NCBI RefSeq assembly: GCF_024158915.1
Contig: NZ_JAMZGF010000018.1
Span: forward strand, 1 to 64,000
DNA from: Chryseobacterium sp. S0630
GTDB taxonomy: Bacteria; Bacteroidota; Bacteroidia; Flavobacteriales; Weeksellaceae
Reading direction: 5' to 3'
DNA: 64,000 nucleotides
The notes under the pieces were generated by a model. It saw nothing but the letters and a program-made list of their open reading frames with translations. It searched no databases and had not been told where the DNA came from. Positions 52,887 through 62,245 of this stretch are shown one piece after another. Numbering within the stretch: position 1 is the first letter of the stretch; the number at the start of each line of letters is the position of its first letter. The position numbers were made by a program, and so were the translations under genes.

Positions 52887-55559
52887 TTATTCCTTCTCTG
52901 TTGTTTTTTCAATATCTTCCGGCATTTCTGTTTCGGATTCTGCCATTTCTTTTTTGGAAAATCTAGGTTGAAGAATCTTAGCAATAAGTCCTGTCCAGCC
53001 CGTCTGATGAGAAGCTCCTACTCCACGGCCGTTGTCTCCGTGAAAATATTCATAGAACAAAATATAATCTTTAAAATCAGGATCAGTTTGAAATCTTTCA
53101 TACTGTCCATGAACCGGTCGTTTCCCATTTTCATCCTTTAAAAAAATCTTGGCAAGTCTCTTGTTTAAGGCATCTGCAATCTGATCCAGGCTAGAATAAT
53201 TACCGCTTCCTGTAGGATATTCCACTAAAAAATCCGGGCTGTAATAGAAGAAAAAACGCTGAAGACTGTCAATAATAAGGAAGTTGATAGGAAACCACAC
53301 CGGACCGCGCCAGTTGCTGTTTCCACCAAAAAGTCCGCTATCACTTTCAGCAGGTGTATATTTTACGCTGTAATTCGTATCATTCAATGTTAAAGTATAA
53401 GGATTGTTTTCATATTCTTTGGATAAAGCTCTTACTCCGTAATCACTTAGAAATTCATCCGGATTCAACATTCGGTTTAACAGTCTTTTCAAACGATGTC
53501 CCCGAAGCAGAGATAAAAGGTGTTTGGAATCCTGTCCTTTTACTTCCCATCTTGAAACCAGAGAAGCCAGTTCAGGCTTATTATCCAGTACCCATTTCAT
53601 TCTTTTCTTAAAATTGGGAAGGTTTTCAATCATTTCATCATCGATAACCTCAACGGCAAACATCGGAATTAATCCGACAATTGTTCTCAACTTCAAATAC
53701 ATATGTGTTCCGTCACTGGAAGCTATGGCGTCATAGAAAAACTCATCCTGCTCATCCCAGAGACTGAAATTCTCATCGCCCATATTATCCAGTGAATGTG
53801 CAATAGACAGAAAATGTTCAAAGAACTTCATCGCCATCTCTTCATACACCTTATTGTAAAGAGCCAGTTCCAGGGCAATTCTCATCATATTCAGGGCAAA
53901 CATGGCCATCCAGCTTGTTCCATCAGACTGTTCCAGCTGTTCTCCGTTAGGCAAAACAGAATTCCTGTCAAAAACCCCAATATTATCAAGTCCCAGAAAT
54001 CCGCCTTCAAAGATATTATTCCCGTTAAGGTCTTTCTTATTAACCCACCATGTAAAATTCATCAATAACTTCTGGAAAGCACTTTCCAGAAATTCCAGAT
54101 CTGGTTTATCTTTTAAATATTCATCAATTTTAAATACTCTGAAAACCGCCCAGGCATGTACGGGTGGATTTACATCACTTAAGTTCCATTCGTAGGCAGG
54201 CAACTGTCCGTTGGGATGCATATACCATTCAAACAGGAAAAGTTTTAGCTGATGCTTTGCAAAATCCGGATCTATCAAAGAGAAACTGATGGTGTGAAAT
54301 GCCAGATCCCATGTTGCATACCATGGATATTCCCATTTATCCGGCATTGAAATGATATGTTCATTATTAAGATGCTTCCAGTCGTAGTTTCTTATAGTTT
54401 CACGGGACTTTGGCGGAGGCATTTCTGCAGGATCACCTTTCAGCCATTTTTCCACATTGTAGTGGTAAAACATTTTATTCCAAAGCATTCCGGCAAAAGC
54501 CTGTCTTTGTACCAGTTTTTCATCTTCTGAAGCAATTCCTTTCTGAATTTCTGCATAAAACTCGTTTGCTTCTTTCTGTCTTTGTTCAAAAAGAATCTCA
54601 AAATCTTTAAAAGGCCCTCTTATATCTTTATCGGAAAGCCTGAATTCAAATATTTTTGATTCTCCGCCTTTAAAATCCTCATCAATAAAGAAAGAAGCTT
54701 TGGTTCCTGTATTTTGGGGATTCACAGACTGAGAATTTCCCGTCATCACAAAATTATTGATCCCGTCTTTACAGTATTTTGACTCATTGGAAGACTGGTA
54801 AAGCCTTTCATTATTGGTTTCGTTGTTACAAAATAATGTCTTTAAAGATTGTTTTGCATAGACATTTTTAACCTCGATATCCTGATGATTGATTTTAATA
54901 TGATCCGCATCTTCAGCAGACAATTGTGGCCTATAATCATCATATCCCCAATTCCAAGTATTCCTGAACCAGACGGTCGGAAGAATTACGAGAGGCGCTT
55001 CTTTTTCAGATTTATTAACTACTGTTAGTCTTACAAGGATATCACTCTGACTTTCTTTTGCATATTCAATAAAAATGTCAAAGTATTCATTGTGATCAAA
55101 AATCCCTGTATCAATCAATTCATATTCAGATTCCTCTTTTCCTCTTGCTGCATTTGTTTTTATGAGATCTTCATAAGGAAAAGCATTTTGAGGATACTTA
55201 TACAGCATCTTCATGTAAGAATGCGTAGGGGTGGAATCCAGATAGTAAAAATATTCTTTCACATCTTCACCGTGATTTCCCTGTCCGTTGGTCAATCCAA
55301 AGAACCGTTCTTTCACCATTTTATCTTTTTTATTCCAGAATCCTACAGAAAATACCAGTTTCTGAAGATCATCACAGATTCCGCATATTCCTTCCTCACC
55401 CCAACGGTAAGTTTTGGCTTCTGCGGTGTCATGATTGGTGTAATTCCATGCATCTCCGTTTTCACTGTAGTCCTCACGAACAAGTCCCCATTCACGGTTA
55501 CTGACATAAGGCCCCCATTTTTTCCATGAAACATCTGAAATTCTCTGTTTTTCTGACAT
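52887..55559 (-). CDS. MGH1-like / GH63-type glycoside hydrolase
   Basis: A large 890-aa glycosidase of the mannosylglycerate hydrolase-like / GH63 group. The N-terminal part (RWGEEGICGICDD, LFFGLTNGQGNHGEDVKEYFYYL, with SPTHSYMKML) is of the family type; the (alpha/alpha)6 catalytic barrel spans about residues 360-870, with WYATWDLAFHTI near residue 410, EGGFLGLDNIGVFDR near 510, WRGPVWFPINFL near 755 and GASHQTGWTGL near the end. Members release glucose or mannose from glucans or glucosyl conjugates; no signal peptide is seen, so it is cytoplasmic. It follows an SDR gene after a repeat-rich spacer. Confidence 0.9.
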   Translation of the reverse strand: MSEKQRISDVSWKKWGPYVSNREWGLVREDYSENGDAWNYTNHDTAEAKTYRWGEEGICGICDDLQKLVFSVGFWNKKDKMVKERFFGLTNGQGNHGEDVKEYFYYLDSTPTHSYMKMLYKYPQNAFPYEDLIKTNAARGKEESEYELIDTGIFDHNEYFDIFIEYAKESQSDILVRLTVVNKSEKEAPLVILPTVWFRNTWNWGYDDYRPQLSAEDADHIKINHQDIEVKNVYAKQSLKTLFCNNETNNERLYQSSNESKYCKDGINNFVMTGNSQSVNPQNTGTKASFFIDEDFKGGESKIFEFRLSDKDIRGPFKDFEILFEQRQKEANEFYAEIQKGIASEDEKLVQRQAFAGMLWNKMFYHYNVEKWLKGDPAEMPPPKSRETIRNYDWKHLNNEHIISMPDKWEYPWYATWDLAFHTISFSLIDPDFAKHQLKLFLFEWYMHPNGQLPAYEWNLSDVNPPVHAWAVFRVFKIDEYLKDKPDLEFLESAFQKLLMNFTWWVNKKDLNGNNIFEGGFLGLDNIGVFDRNSVLPNGEQLEQSDGTSWMAMFALNMMRIALELALYNKVYEEMAMKFFEHFLSIAHSLDNMGDENFSLWDEQDEFFYDAIASSDGTHMYLKLRTIVGLIPMFAVEVIDDEMIENLPNFKKRMKWVLDNKPELASLVSRWEVKGQDSKHLLSLLRGHRLKRLLNRMLNPDEFLSDYGVRALSKEYENNPYTLTLNDTNYSVKYTPAESDSGLFGGNSNWRGPVWFPINFLIIDSLQRFFFYYSPDFLVEYPTGSGNYSSLDQIADALNKRLAKIFLKDENGKRPVHGQYERFQTDPDFKDYILFYEYFHGDNGRGVGASHQTGWTGLIAKILQPRFSKKEMAESETEMPEDIEKTTEKE

Positions 55560-55560
55560 A

Positions 55561-55710
55561 AGCGATAATAATTATGAGTAATGAGCAATGAGTAATATAT
55601 AATTTCGTTTCAAGCTCTAAGAACAACCTCAAAAACTTTAAACTTTGAACCTTGAACCTTAAACCTTGAACCTTAAACTTTGAACCTTAAACTTTGAACT
55701 TTGAATTCCC
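55561..55710. repeat. Two low-complexity repeats between the GH63 and SDR genes
   Basis: A 21-bp AGTAATGAGCAATGAGTAAT-type copy (55576-55596) lies just before the GH63 start. A degenerate tandem tract of TTTGAAC/TTAAAC/TTGAACC units (55634-55706) follows. The first matches, over 20 bp, a copy at 60689-60708. Confidence 0.75.
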
Positions 55711-56520
55711 CTATCCTCCCGTAGAAAAACTCTCAAACGTAGTCATTCCACCATCTACGAAAATGCTGGTTCCTGTGATATAATCTGCAAGGTCACTTGC
55801 GAGAAATGCAGCTAAGTTGCCGATATCCTGCGGTTGTCCGATTCGGTTATAGGGAATAAGAGTAAGGAGAGAATTGAGAGCTTCCGGAGTGCTCCATGCA
55901 TTCTGGTTAATCGGAGTCTGAATAGCTCCCGGACAAATGGAATTGACACGAATTTTGTCTGCACCATATTCCTGGGCCAATGTCTGCATCAGCATTCTGA
56001 CAGCTCCTTTACTGGAAGCATAATTAGCATGTCCTGCCCACGGAATAATTTCATGCACTGAGCTGATATGAATAATTTTCCCACAGGCAACAGACCTTGA
56101 AGGATCTATTCCCCTTCTTAGAAATTCTTTAATAGCTTCTCTGGCACAAAGAAATTGCCCTGTCAGATTGACTCCTATGACAGCATTCCATTGATCCAAA
56201 GTCATTTCAGTGAATTTTGCATCCTTTTGAATGCCTGCATTATTGATCAGAATATCTACCGTTTGGAATTCAGAAACAACATCCTGAAACATCTTGATTA
56301 CCTGATCTTCTTTGGAAACATCACACTGGTAGGTTATTCCTTTACCTCCGGCATCCGTTATTTCTTTTAAAACAGCTTTAGCTTCTTCTGTAGATCTTTC
56401 TGAAGAATGATTAACAATGACTATTGCTCCTGCCGCCGCCAATGATTTTGCAATTCCCGAACCGATTCCACTGGAAGCTCCTGTGACTACAGCCACCTGA
56501 TTCTGAAGTGATATTTCCAT
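55711..56520 (-). CDS. SDR-family oxidoreductase (glucose 1-dehydrogenase-like)
   Basis: A 269-aa classical short-chain dehydrogenase from the ATG at 56518-56520 (MEISLQNQVAVVTGAS); an upstream ATG at 56544 is possible. The cofactor motif is VVTGASSGIGSGIA, NNAG is near residue 95, the catalytic Ser is in HISSVHE and the Tyr-x3-Lys in ANYASSKGA. The C-terminus FVDGGMTTFESF closes it. The family includes glucose 1-dehydrogenases. Position beside the GH63-type enzyme suggests a sugar substrate, but that is inference. A -7 box TAACTTTG lies at 56542-56549. Confidence 0.92.
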   Translation of the reverse strand: MEISLQNQVAVVTGASSGIGSGIAKSLAAAGAIVIVNHSSERSTEEAKAVLKEITDAGGKGITYQCDVSKEDQVIKMFQDVVSEFQTVDILINNAGIQKDAKFTEMTLDQWNAVIGVNLTGQFLCAREAIKEFLRRGIDPSRSVACGKIIHISSVHEIIPWAGHANYASSKGAVRMLMQTLAQEYGADKIRVNSICPGAIQTPINQNAWSTPEALNSLLTLIPYNRIGQPQDIGNLAAFLASDLADYITGTSIFVDGGMTTFESFSTGG

Positions 56521-56593
56521 GTTTTGTAATTTGATGTTACTCAAAGTTAGGGAAAGATATCAGCAGATAAAAAATTATGATTTTAAAATTTTA

Positions 56594-57067
56594 TTAAAGT
56601 TTTTTGTACATCAGGTATTGAGGTCCACTTCTTCCGATTCTGGTTTTACCGTCATAAATATATCCTGCCTGAAGATAAATATGATAAGCAGAATTATTTT
56701 TCTGGTTGACAGCAAGTACAATTTCATCACAGCTATTGAAACGGTTTCTGACAAAAGTACCCACTTCAAGCATCGCCACTTTTCCAATTCCTTTGCCCTG
56801 CATCTGGGGATTCACAGAAAGGGAACGCAGTAAAACCGAATTCTCATTATCCGTAAGATCTAATTTATCTTTTCCAAAATCAAGGACAAAAAAACCTACA
56901 GGCAGATCATTTTCAAAGATTGTCACGGGAAATGCATCATCATCATCCCGTTCGCTGATGCTTTGTAAGGCCTGCTGAGCAGTCGCTGTAAACCTCATCT
57001 GATTTTCATCCAAAGCATAACTGACTCCGGAAAGATCTTCTGGTTTAAAGAATTCTAAATGTATCAT
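56594..57067 (-). CDS. GNAT-family N-acetyltransferase
   Basis: A 157-aa acetyltransferase from the ATG at 57065-57067 (MIHLEFFKPEDLSG). The acetyl-CoA loop is present: LRSLSVNPQMQGKGIGKVAML (about residues 79-98), then VLAVNQKNNSAYHIYLQAGY. An upstream ATG at 57094 would overlap the DUF1684 gene. The gene lies 4 bp after that gene and is probably in one operon with it. Substrate unknown. Confidence 0.9.
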   Translation of the reverse strand: MIHLEFFKPEDLSGVSYALDENQMRFTATAQQALQSISERDDDDAFPVTIFENDLPVGFFVLDFGKDKLDLTDNENSVLLRSLSVNPQMQGKGIGKVAMLEVGTFVRNRFNSCDEIVLAVNQKNNSAYHIYLQAGYIYDGKTRIGRSGPQYLMYKKL

Positions 57068-57071
57068 AGTA

Positions 57072-57689
57072 TTAGTGATGGTAGATATCTTCATACATTA
57101 CCCCAGCACGGATTTCCACGGGAAGTTTATTTTCCTCAGGAACAATAGGGCAATTGTAATCATAAGCGTTGTAAGCACAGAAAGGATGATAGGATTGATT
57201 AAAATCAAGCACAATGGTATTTCCTTCCGGGATTTTAAGATCCATATATTTCCCTCCTCCGTAGGTTTCTTTTTCATTGGTAGCATCACGGAAAGGAAGG
57301 AAGAGATAATCTTTGTATTTATCCTGTTTGATCAAATCCAGACTCTGGTATAAAGTAACGGTATAAGGTTTCCCATCCAGTGTAAATGTTGCTTTTCCGT
57401 ATTCCTGATAAGATTTTGTTTTTCCTGAAGACGTAGGAAGATCAAAGGGTTTTGTATCTTCTGATTTCACAAATTCGGCAGTAACTCTGTATTTAGCATC
57501 AAAAGGAAAGAAAGGATGTTTTTTAAAATTTTTAAAGTTATCACCTCTTAACGGAGTTTCTTTTGGATTGAGGTATTCGGCATTAAGTTCTTTCTGAAAT
57601 TTCTGTACCTCTTTTTCCTCTTTTGATATTTTTTTTTGAGAAAAAGCCCATAAAGGAAGCAGTAAAAAGAGTATGATATATTTTTTCAT
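57072..57689 (-). CDS. DUF1684 secreted protein
   Basis: A 205-aa protein from the ATG at 57687-57689 with a signal peptide (MKKYIILFLLLPLWAFSQ). DUF1684 motifs are clear: FKKHPFFPFDAKYRVTAEFV near residue 50, then the C-terminal FNQSYHPFCAYNAYDYNCPI with LPVEIRAG. The family is common in Bacteroidetes, and its function is unknown (a heme- or FMN-binding split-barrel has been proposed for relatives). It heads a two-gene unit with the GNAT gene. Confidence 0.88.
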   Translation of the reverse strand: MKKYIILFLLLPLWAFSQKKISKEEKEVQKFQKELNAEYLNPKETPLRGDNFKNFKKHPFFPFDAKYRVTAEFVKSEDTKPFDLPTSSGKTKSYQEYGKATFTLDGKPYTVTLYQSLDLIKQDKYKDYLFLPFRDATNEKETYGGGKYMDLKIPEGNTIVLDFNQSYHPFCAYNAYDYNCPIVPEENKLPVEIRAGVMYEDIYHH

Positions 57690-57819
57690 GAATGTAAAAT
57701 TATAAGTAAAGCTATGAATTTTCATTCCAACAAAAGTTAAAATTGTAATAAAAAATATAATCTGTTTTAAATAAAATTAACCTCTGATAATCTAGCATAC
57801 TTTTTGAGAAACAAAGCTC

Positions 57820-59400
57820 ATGGACAGAAAAAGCTTCATTAAGACCGGTGTCTTGGCAATATCAGGATTTTATTTTCTTCAATCTGAGTTATTTCATGCT
57901 GCAGAAAGAAGAAACAATCAGATAAATGAATATCACGATGTTCCGATTGTTATTATTGGTAGTGGATATGGAGGCGCTGTATCTGCCCTTCGTCTGTGTG
58001 AAGCCGGAAAGAAAGTAGTACTGCTTGAGATGGGTCTTAACTGGGAAAAAGCAGGAATTCCCTATTCCAATCTGCTGAAACCCGGAAAAAGTTCTGCGTG
58101 GCTGAAAAACAAAAGCATTGCTCCTTTTATGAATATTTTTTCGTTAACTCCTTTTACCGGAACCTTGGACCGTCTGGATTTTGATCATATTAAAATCTGG
58201 GTAGGAAGAGGAGTTGGCGGAGGTTCTCTGGTGAACGGCGGAATGGCTGTTACTCCCAAAGAAAGCTATTTTAAAGAAGTTTTTCCTGATCTTGATGCAG
58301 AAAAATTTTACAACCATTACTTTCCATTGGTACGGGAAGAACTTAAAGTAAATGTGATTGGCGAGCAGTTTCTGAAAAACTGTCCTTATTATAAATTCAC
58401 TCGGGTAGGTGAAGAAGAGGCTCACAAAGCAGGCTTTAAAACAATAAGAGTTCCCAATGTGTATGATTTTAAATACATGGAAAAAGAATTCAGCAATGAA
58501 GTTCCCCGCTCGGCTCTTAATACTGAAGTGATCTATGGAAACAATCACGGAAAAAACAGTTTAGATAAAACTTATCTCAGAAAAGCGATGGAAACGGGAA
58601 ATTTAGAAATTCTTGATCTTCATCGTGTACAAAATATTCAATTGAATGATAACAAAAGTTATACATTAAATGTCCAGCAGATTGATACTTCCGGAGCTTT
58701 GCTTACTGACAAAGTCTTTACCTGTAAAAAACTGATTCTTTCTGCAGGAACAATGGGCACTTTACAGCTTCTGCTACAATCTCATACAGAGAATGGATTT
58801 CCCATCCATGAAAAGATTGGTAAAAACTGGGGAAATAACGGAAATTTTATGACGGGAAGAAACTGGGTGAAGCCTTTGTCTGGCGGCACCGGAGCTAAGC
58901 AATCCACTATTCCGGTAGGAGGAATTGACAACTGGGATGATCCTGAACATCCGTTTTTCACAGAAATAGCTCCTTTACCTATGGGAATGGATGTAGCAAC
59001 AGCTTTATACCTTCTGATCAACAGGGTTGATAAGAAAGGAGAAGTTGCTTACAATAAAACCAGCCAATCTCTTACTTTGAATTGGGATGAGAGCAATACC
59101 GCCAAAATGAAAGAAAATGCCCAATATTTTATCCGGAAAATGAATAAAGCCAATGGTGGTACCAGAAGCCATCTTCTTTTCGATAATGGTTTTGGGGCAG
59201 ATATTTGTTATCATCCGCTTGGCGGGTGCGTTTTAGGAGAAGCTACCAACGAATATGGAAAGCTCAAAGATCATGAAAATCTGTATGTACTGGATGGATC
59301 TTTAATTCCGGGAACCATTGGTGTGAACCCGTTTGTAACCATTACGGCCATTGCAGAATATTGCATTGAAAATCTTATTAAACAGAATGAATTTGCCTGA
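57820..59400 (+). CDS. GMC-family oxidoreductase (cholesterol-oxidase-like)
   Basis: A 526-aa flavoprotein exported with a possible Tat signal (MDRKSFIKTGVLAISGFYFL). The dinucleotide motif is VIIGSGYGGAVSALRL (about residues 45-60), GRGVGGGSLVNGGMAV follows near residue 130, and the C-terminal active-site motif HPLGGCVLGEATNEYG is near residue 467, then DGSLIPGTIGVNPFVTITA. The layout matches cholesterol oxidases and related GMC alcohol oxidases. It ends 2 bp from the converging adenylyltransferase gene. Confidence 0.9.
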   Translation: MDRKSFIKTGVLAISGFYFLQSELFHAAERRNNQINEYHDVPIVIIGSGYGGAVSALRLCEAGKKVVLLEMGLNWEKAGIPYSNLLKPGKSSAWLKNKSIAPFMNIFSLTPFTGTLDRLDFDHIKIWVGRGVGGGSLVNGGMAVTPKESYFKEVFPDLDAEKFYNHYFPLVREELKVNVIGEQFLKNCPYYKFTRVGEEEAHKAGFKTIRVPNVYDFKYMEKEFSNEVPRSALNTEVIYGNNHGKNSLDKTYLRKAMETGNLEILDLHRVQNIQLNDNKSYTLNVQQIDTSGALLTDKVFTCKKLILSAGTMGTLQLLLQSHTENGFPIHEKIGKNWGNNGNFMTGRNWVKPLSGGTGAKQSTIPVGGIDNWDDPEHPFFTEIAPLPMGMDVATALYLLINRVDKKGEVAYNKTSQSLTLNWDESNTAKMKENAQYFIRKMNKANGGTRSHLLFDNGFGADICYHPLGGCVLGEATNEYGKLKDHENLYVLDGSLIPGTIGVNPFVTITAIAEYCIENLIKQNEFA

Positions 59401-59402
59401 AA

Positions 59403-60269
59403 TTAAAGCATTGTCTGTACTTCCTTAAGATAGTTTCTGATATCTTCTTCCAGTTTTTCCGGATAGATAAAATGAAGCTTTTCAGCCAGTGAAGTTCCCA
59501 ACTCATGTACAACATCAGCATAGGCAAACAATGCATTCCAGTTTTCTTCAATATCGCTTCCCGAGAAAGTTTTTTCCACTTTATTCCATAGATCAGCGGA
59601 CAGGTATTTTTTAAAAAGCCTTCCGTGTTTATTGGTTGTGATATTGTTCCAGCCATGATTTCCGGCAATATGCCATTCGATCAAAGGGACAAAATAATCT
59701 GTACGAAGAATATTTTCAGACATAAATTTGGCGTAAAAAATATCTCCACGCTTCAAGCACTTTGCAACATAGGTTGTATCCCACCAGAAGTCATTCATCA
59801 GCTGCTGAAATTCTTTTTCAGAAGGTTTCTGAATCATGATCGACTGATACGTTGGTGGCTTCAGGTTTTCAGTCAGCTTATCTTTATCCATTAAAACTTT
59901 ATAGCCAACATCCCAGTCTTCAGGAAGAGCATCTTCATTGATTTCTTCCACAAATTCCGATACCTGATAAAGCTTAAAATCAACTTTCACATGGTCTTTG
60001 TACAAAACCATTTTCATGGCATGTTTTCCGTCAAAAACACTATCATCTTCTTCAATCATGGAAATAGGCTCACCAAAAAGTCTGATCCATTTATTTTCGG
60101 ATTCATAAGATGCTCTGTTTTCAAAAACAATTTCTACATCAAGATCACTAAAATCATCTACCGGAGCATAAGGATTTACCAATGAACTGGTCAGAAGAAC
60201 AGCACGGATATCAGGATTGTTTTCAGCCCAGTGAATAATCTGTTCCAGCTTTTCTTCCCTTACTTTCAT
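59403..60269 (-). CDS. Aminoglycoside 6-adenylyltransferase-like protein (AadS type)
   Basis: A 288-aa nucleotidyltransferase of the AAD6/AadS group, whose members adenylylate streptomycin. The active-site acids are in FSDLDVEIV (Asp42, Asp44), preceded by LLTSSLVNPYAP where many nucleotidyltransferases have GSR; the family helix NDFWWDTTYVAKCL and MLRTDYFVPLIEWHIA-like segments are present (ENILRTDYFVPLIEW). Chromosomal copies are frequent in Chryseobacterium-like bacteria. No mobile element is near. Resistance is a prediction only. Confidence 0.88.
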   Translation of the reverse strand: MKVREEKLEQIIHWAENNPDIRAVLLTSSLVNPYAPVDDFSDLDVEIVFENRASYESENKWIRLFGEPISMIEEDDSVFDGKHAMKMVLYKDHVKVDFKLYQVSEFVEEINEDALPEDWDVGYKVLMDKDKLTENLKPPTYQSIMIQKPSEKEFQQLMNDFWWDTTYVAKCLKRGDIFYAKFMSENILRTDYFVPLIEWHIAGNHGWNNITTNKHGRLFKKYLSADLWNKVEKTFSGSDIEENWNALFAYADVVHELGTSLAEKLHFIYPEKLEEDIRNYLKEVQTML

Positions 60270-60270
60270 A

Positions 60271-60672
60271 TTAATAAGATTCTGATATTTTCACACGATA
60301 TACGTCCGAAGAATTTCTCTTGATTGATTCTACAAAAAAGCCTCCTTCCTCCGGAATCACTTCTTTCAGATCAAAACTTTTACAATCTTTTGGAAGCCCG
60401 GAAAATATCAAGGTAAACCAAAAGTCTTTCATAAAAGGAACCGGCGTCCAATAGGGTGAAATTGAAATATTTTCCGCATGAATCATTTTGCTTCTATGCT
60501 CAGACTGATTGTCAAAAAGATAGGTCGAATGCCAGATCCTGATCAGGTTTCCCAGAAACGGTGACGCCGGAAAACAACAGTGTACAATAACCTGCCTCTC
60601 CTCTTCTGTTTTCGCCTGAAGAGATTCCAGGATTTCCTTTGCAATGACTGGTTTTACAATTACTTCTTCCAC
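60271..60672 (-). CDS. Hypothetical protein, 133 aa
   Basis: I do not recognise this protein. It is soluble, with a central Cys-Cys and aromatic-rich part (HCCFPASPFLGNLIRIWHS, about residues 31-50) and a DFWFTLIFSGLP strand. It starts right after the repeat hairpin and ends 1 bp before the adenylyltransferase gene, so the pair is probably one operon. Its function is unknown. Confidence 0.7.
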   Translation of the reverse strand: MEEVIVKPVIAKEILESLQAKTEEERQVIVHCCFPASPFLGNLIRIWHSTYLFDNQSEHRSKMIHAENISISPYWTPVPFMKDFWFTLIFSGLPKDCKSFDLKEVIPEEGGFFVESIKRNSSDVYRVKISESY

Positions 60673-60683
60673 CTTTTTATGAG

Positions 60684-60737
60684 TAATAAGTAATGAGCAA
60701 TGAGTAATAGCGATTATTACTTATTGCTCATTATTGA
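60684..60737. repeat. Hairpin-forming GAGTAATGAGCAATGAGTAAT repeat
   Basis: Arms TAATGAGCAATGAGTAAT (60691-60708) and its inverted copy 60716-60733 (one mismatch) enclose a 7-nt loop. The 20-bp core at 60689-60708 equals that at 55577-55596. It sits between mqo (stop at 60740) and the 133-aa gene. Confidence 0.8.
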
Positions 60738-60739
60738 TG

Positions 60740-62245
60740 TTAATATTCTAATTCTAATTTTTCTTTGGTGTAATTTCTTACTTCATGGGTCAGCTCAGGG
60801 TTTTCAGCCAGTTTTTGCCCGTAAGAAGGAACCATTTCAAGCAACTTTCCTTTCCATTCTCCGTGTAGTTTTTCAGGGAAACATTTTTCCAGCACGTTCA
60901 ACATAGCATATACTGCTGTGGATGCACCTGGTGAAGCTCCCAATAAAGAAGCAATCGTTCCAGACTTGTTCACCACTACTTCAGTTCCGAATTCCAGCTT
61001 ACCTCCTTCTTTTTCATCTTTTTTGATGATCTGAACCCTCTGTCCTGCTACTTTCAGTTCCCAGTCTTCTTCTTTAGCATCTTTGATAAACTCTCTCAAA
61101 TGCTGCATTCTCTGAGATTTCGTCATGGCAACCTGCTGAATAAGATATTTCGTTAGTGGAATATTGTGCCACCATGCTCCGAAAAGTGATTTTAAGTTTT
61201 TCGTATTGACACTTTCAGGAAGATCAAGATAACTTCCTTCTCTTAAAAATTTGGTTGAAAATCCTGCAAAAGGTCCGAAAAGAAGTGCTTTTTTCCCATC
61301 AATGATTCTAAGATCAAGGTGCGGAACAGACATTGGCGGAGCATCTACTGTAGCCTGAGTATATACTTTAGCATGATGCTTTTCTACCAACTCCTGATTA
61401 TGACTTACCAGCCACTGACCGGAAACCGGAAAACCTCCGTATCCTTCACTTTCTTTAATATCTGAACTATCCAGCAGTGGAAGCGCATAGCCTCCTGCCC
61501 CAATGAATACAAAATCTGCTACCACTTCCTGTTTGTGACTGTGGATTCTGTCCTTCACCTTCATTTCCCATTTACCGCTTTCTCTCGGGCTGATATCTTT
61601 CACTTCATGGTATAAGAAAACCTCAACATTGGAATCTTCCAGAAGATGTCTTCCCATTTTTCTTGTCAGTGTTCCGAAGTTCACATCCGTTCCCATATCC
61701 ATCTTCGTTGCAGCCATTACTTCAGACTGATTTCTTTTGCTCATCACCAAAGGAATCCATTCTTTCAGCTTTTCATGATCTGTAGAAAATTCCATTCCTG
61801 AAAAAAGGACAGATTCAGCCATCTTATCATGACGTTTTCTAAGGTATTCAGCATCCTTTTCTCCAAATACCAGACTCATATGTGCACATGAATTGATAAA
61901 TTCTCTGGGTTCATGAATATATCCTTTGGTAATCAGATAAGACCAGAATTGTTTTGAAATTTCAAACTGCTCTGCTATGCTTTCTGCCTTGGAAATGTCA
62001 ATAGATCCGTCTGCCTTTTCAGGGGTATAATTTAGCTCACAAAAAGCGGAATGTCCTGTTCCGGCATTGTTCCATGCTGCTGTACTTTCTTTGGCAAACC
62101 TTCCAAGTCTTTCGAAGATAGCGATTTCAAGATTTGGATCAAATTCATGAAGCAGCGTTGCTAAAGTGGCGCTCATGATTCCGCCGCCTATCAGTACAAC
62201 GTCGTATTTAGGTTTCGGTGTTCTGCTTGTAAGCGATTGTGACAT
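60740..62245 (-). CDS. mqo: Malate:quinone oxidoreductase
   Basis: A 501-aa FAD enzyme that oxidises malate to oxaloacetate and passes electrons to quinone, part of the TCA cycle at the membrane. The FAD motif is VVLIGGGIMSATLATLLHEF (about residues 15-34), then WNNAGTGHSAFCELNYTPEK, GTDVNFGTLTRKMG near residue 190 and LGASPGASTAVYAML near 438. All are MQO signatures. Transcribed alone; followed by the repeat hairpin. No -7 box was found upstream. Confidence 0.97.
   Translation of the reverse strand: MSQSLTSRTPKPKYDVVLIGGGIMSATLATLLHEFDPNLEIAIFERLGRFAKESTAAWNNAGTGHSAFCELNYTPEKADGSIDISKAESIAEQFEISKQFWSYLITKGYIHEPREFINSCAHMSLVFGEKDAEYLRKRHDKMAESVLFSGMEFSTDHEKLKEWIPLVMSKRNQSEVMAATKMDMGTDVNFGTLTRKMGRHLLEDSNVEVFLYHEVKDISPRESGKWEMKVKDRIHSHKQEVVADFVFIGAGGYALPLLDSSDIKESEGYGGFPVSGQWLVSHNQELVEKHHAKVYTQATVDAPPMSVPHLDLRIIDGKKALLFGPFAGFSTKFLREGSYLDLPESVNTKNLKSLFGAWWHNIPLTKYLIQQVAMTKSQRMQHLREFIKDAKEEDWELKVAGQRVQIIKKDEKEGGKLEFGTEVVVNKSGTIASLLGASPGASTAVYAMLNVLEKCFPEKLHGEWKGKLLEMVPSYGQKLAENPELTHEVRNYTKEKLELEY

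Noticed and set aside
59403..60269. Acquired resistance island
   Set aside because: No integrase, transposase, att repeat or base-composition shift is visible; the gene sits among ordinary chromosomal genes.
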